This document shows positions 63,436 to 64,000 of a stretch of DNA of 64,000 nt, in pieces. The notes under the pieces are model-generated. The model searched no databases and was not told where the DNA came from. It saw only the letters and a list, made by a program, of their open reading frames with translations. This stretch comes from Devosia oryziradicis (GTDB lineage Bacteria > Pseudomonadota > Alphaproteobacteria > Rhizobiales > Devosiaceae): contig NZ_CP068047.1 in NCBI RefSeq assembly GCF_016698645.1, positions 1,585,001 through 1,649,000 of the forward strand, read 5' to 3'. Position numbers and translations under genes: made by a program. Positions within the stretch are counted from its first letter, which is position 1, and each line of letters begins with the position of its first letter.

Positions 63436-64000
63436 ATGAAACCCATGTTGGTCCCCAACGGGGGCAGTATCACCCATCTCGGCGCCACGGTGACCGAGGT
63501 GGGTGTCAACTTTGCCGTCTATTCGGAAAGTGCCACCAACATCTGGGTGTCGATCTTCGACGAGACCGACCAGGAAACAGATCGGTTCGAGCTGGACGTC
63601 CGCCAGGACAATATCTTCGCCGGCCTGGTTTCCGGCCTGGGCGTGGGCACGCGCTATGGGCTGCGCGCCGATGGTCCGTATGATCCGGACCAGGGCTATT
63701 TCTTTGATCCGATGAAGCTGCTGGTCGATCCCTATGCCAAGCGGCTCGACCGTGTCTTCGTGCGCTCGCCCCGTTTGCGGCTGGATCGCTCGGAGGCGGT
63801 GGATACCGCGCCGCTGATCCCCAAGGCCATCGTCGTCGGCCTTGGAAACGAGAACATCCTGCCGCGCAAGAAGGCGCCTGGGATGTTCTACGAGATGAAC
63901 GTGCGTGGCTACACCATGCGTCATCCCGGCGTGCAGGGGCCGTTGCGCGGCACCATTGCGGCGCTGACGACGCAGCGGGTGATCGACCACCTGAAATATA
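63436..64000 (+). CDS. glgX: Glycogen debranching enzyme GlgX, 5' part
   Basis: The first 188 residues of a GH13 debranching enzyme, cut by the window edge. LVPNGGSITHLGATVTEVGVNFAVYSESATNIWVSIFD is the GlgX/isoamylase-type N-terminal CBM48 domain. RYGLRADGPYDPDQGYFFDPMKLLVDPYAK is the conserved GlgX stretch, and FYEMNVRGYTMRHPGVQGPLRGT opens the barrel. It removes limit-dextrin branches left by GlgP. It begins 13 nt after pgm. Confidence 0.93.
   Translation, partial: MKPMLVPNGGSITHLGATVTEVGVNFAVYSESATNIWVSIFDETDQETDRFELDVRQDNIFAGLVSGLGVGTRYGLRADGPYDPDQGYFFDPMKLLVDPYAKRLDRVFVRSPRLRLDRSEAVDTAPLIPKAIVVGLGNENILPRKKAPGMFYEMNVRGYTMRHPGVQGPLRGTIAALTTQRVIDHLKY

Overview
This is about 64 kb of a high-GC (roughly 64% by eye) chromosome from an alphaproteobacterium, most likely order Hyphomicrobiales and close to Devosia or Pelagibacterium. 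That placement is inferred. It rests on the DUF3333-type long PstA, the rhizobial-type iol genes with an RpiR regulator, the Agrobacterium-like glg-pgm order, and the families of intergenic palindromes. No phage, transposase, plasmid or CRISPR signal was seen. Nearly all of the window is coding, with many 1-4 nt overlaps.

Layout. 1-10 kb: a truncated exported Ala/Gln-repeat protein (minus strand); YjbQ and a TauE/SafE permease; a SIMPL-domain protein; a fumarylacetoacetase-fold enzyme with an aldehyde dehydrogenase (probable end of a Weimberg-type sugar-acid pathway); and a PLP aminotransferase divergent from a rhodanese and a MocR regulator. 9.6-14.6 kb: a RibD/DHFR-like reductase, an MFS exporter, a CHASE4-GGDEF-EAL protein and a small hypothetical. 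14.7-21.9 kb: a glycine-rich PepSY protein, then the phosphate operon pstS-pstC-pstA-pstB-phoU-phoB on the minus strand. Pho boxes lie before pstS and before the PepSY gene. 22-23 kb: a PcaR-type IclR regulator and a tRNA with anticodon CAT.

23-30.3 kb: a LacI-regulated carbohydrate locus with a GH32/68/43-like hydrolase, a serine hydrolase, an ABC importer without its own ATPase, and an APH-fold kinase. Both promoters carry the same palindrome, GCTAAA-N4-TTTAGC. 30.3-42.6 kb: myo-inositol catabolism, with iolG on the plus strand; iolC, iolD, iolE, a small membrane protein and iolB on the minus strand; an RpiR regulator; a second Gfo/Idh/MocA dehydrogenase; a LysR regulator; and mmsA/iolA. 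GGAA-N6-TTCC boxes stand before iolG and iolC.

42.6-48.2 kb: nitrite assimilation, nirB-nirD-nirC (FNT) and a PP2C-Ser/Thr-kinase fusion on the minus strand. The nirB leader has a sigma-54 promoter, two hairpins with AxxGxx hexaloops (the ANTAR/NasT/NasR recognition pattern) and an intrinsic terminator that overlaps the second hairpin. This is the most informative regulatory structure in the window. 48.4-54.2 kb: a YCII/DGPF protein, a LysE exporter, a nucleoside hydrolase, an AI-2E-family membrane protein and a CPA2 antiporter. 54.2-64 kb: the glycogen operon glgP-glgB-glgC-glgA-pgm-glgX, with glgX cut by the window edge.

Together the genes describe a heterotroph that takes up and oxidises sugars, sugar acids and inositol, stores carbon as glycogen, and controls phosphate and nitrite assimilation with PhoB and with RpoN plus antitermination. 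No wholly unknown multigene system was found. The best candidates for something undescribed are the duplicated two-cysteine domain around the hexapeptide repeats at 1-1217, the Pho-box-linked glycine-rich PepSY protein, and the phosphatase-kinase fusion in the nitrite operon.
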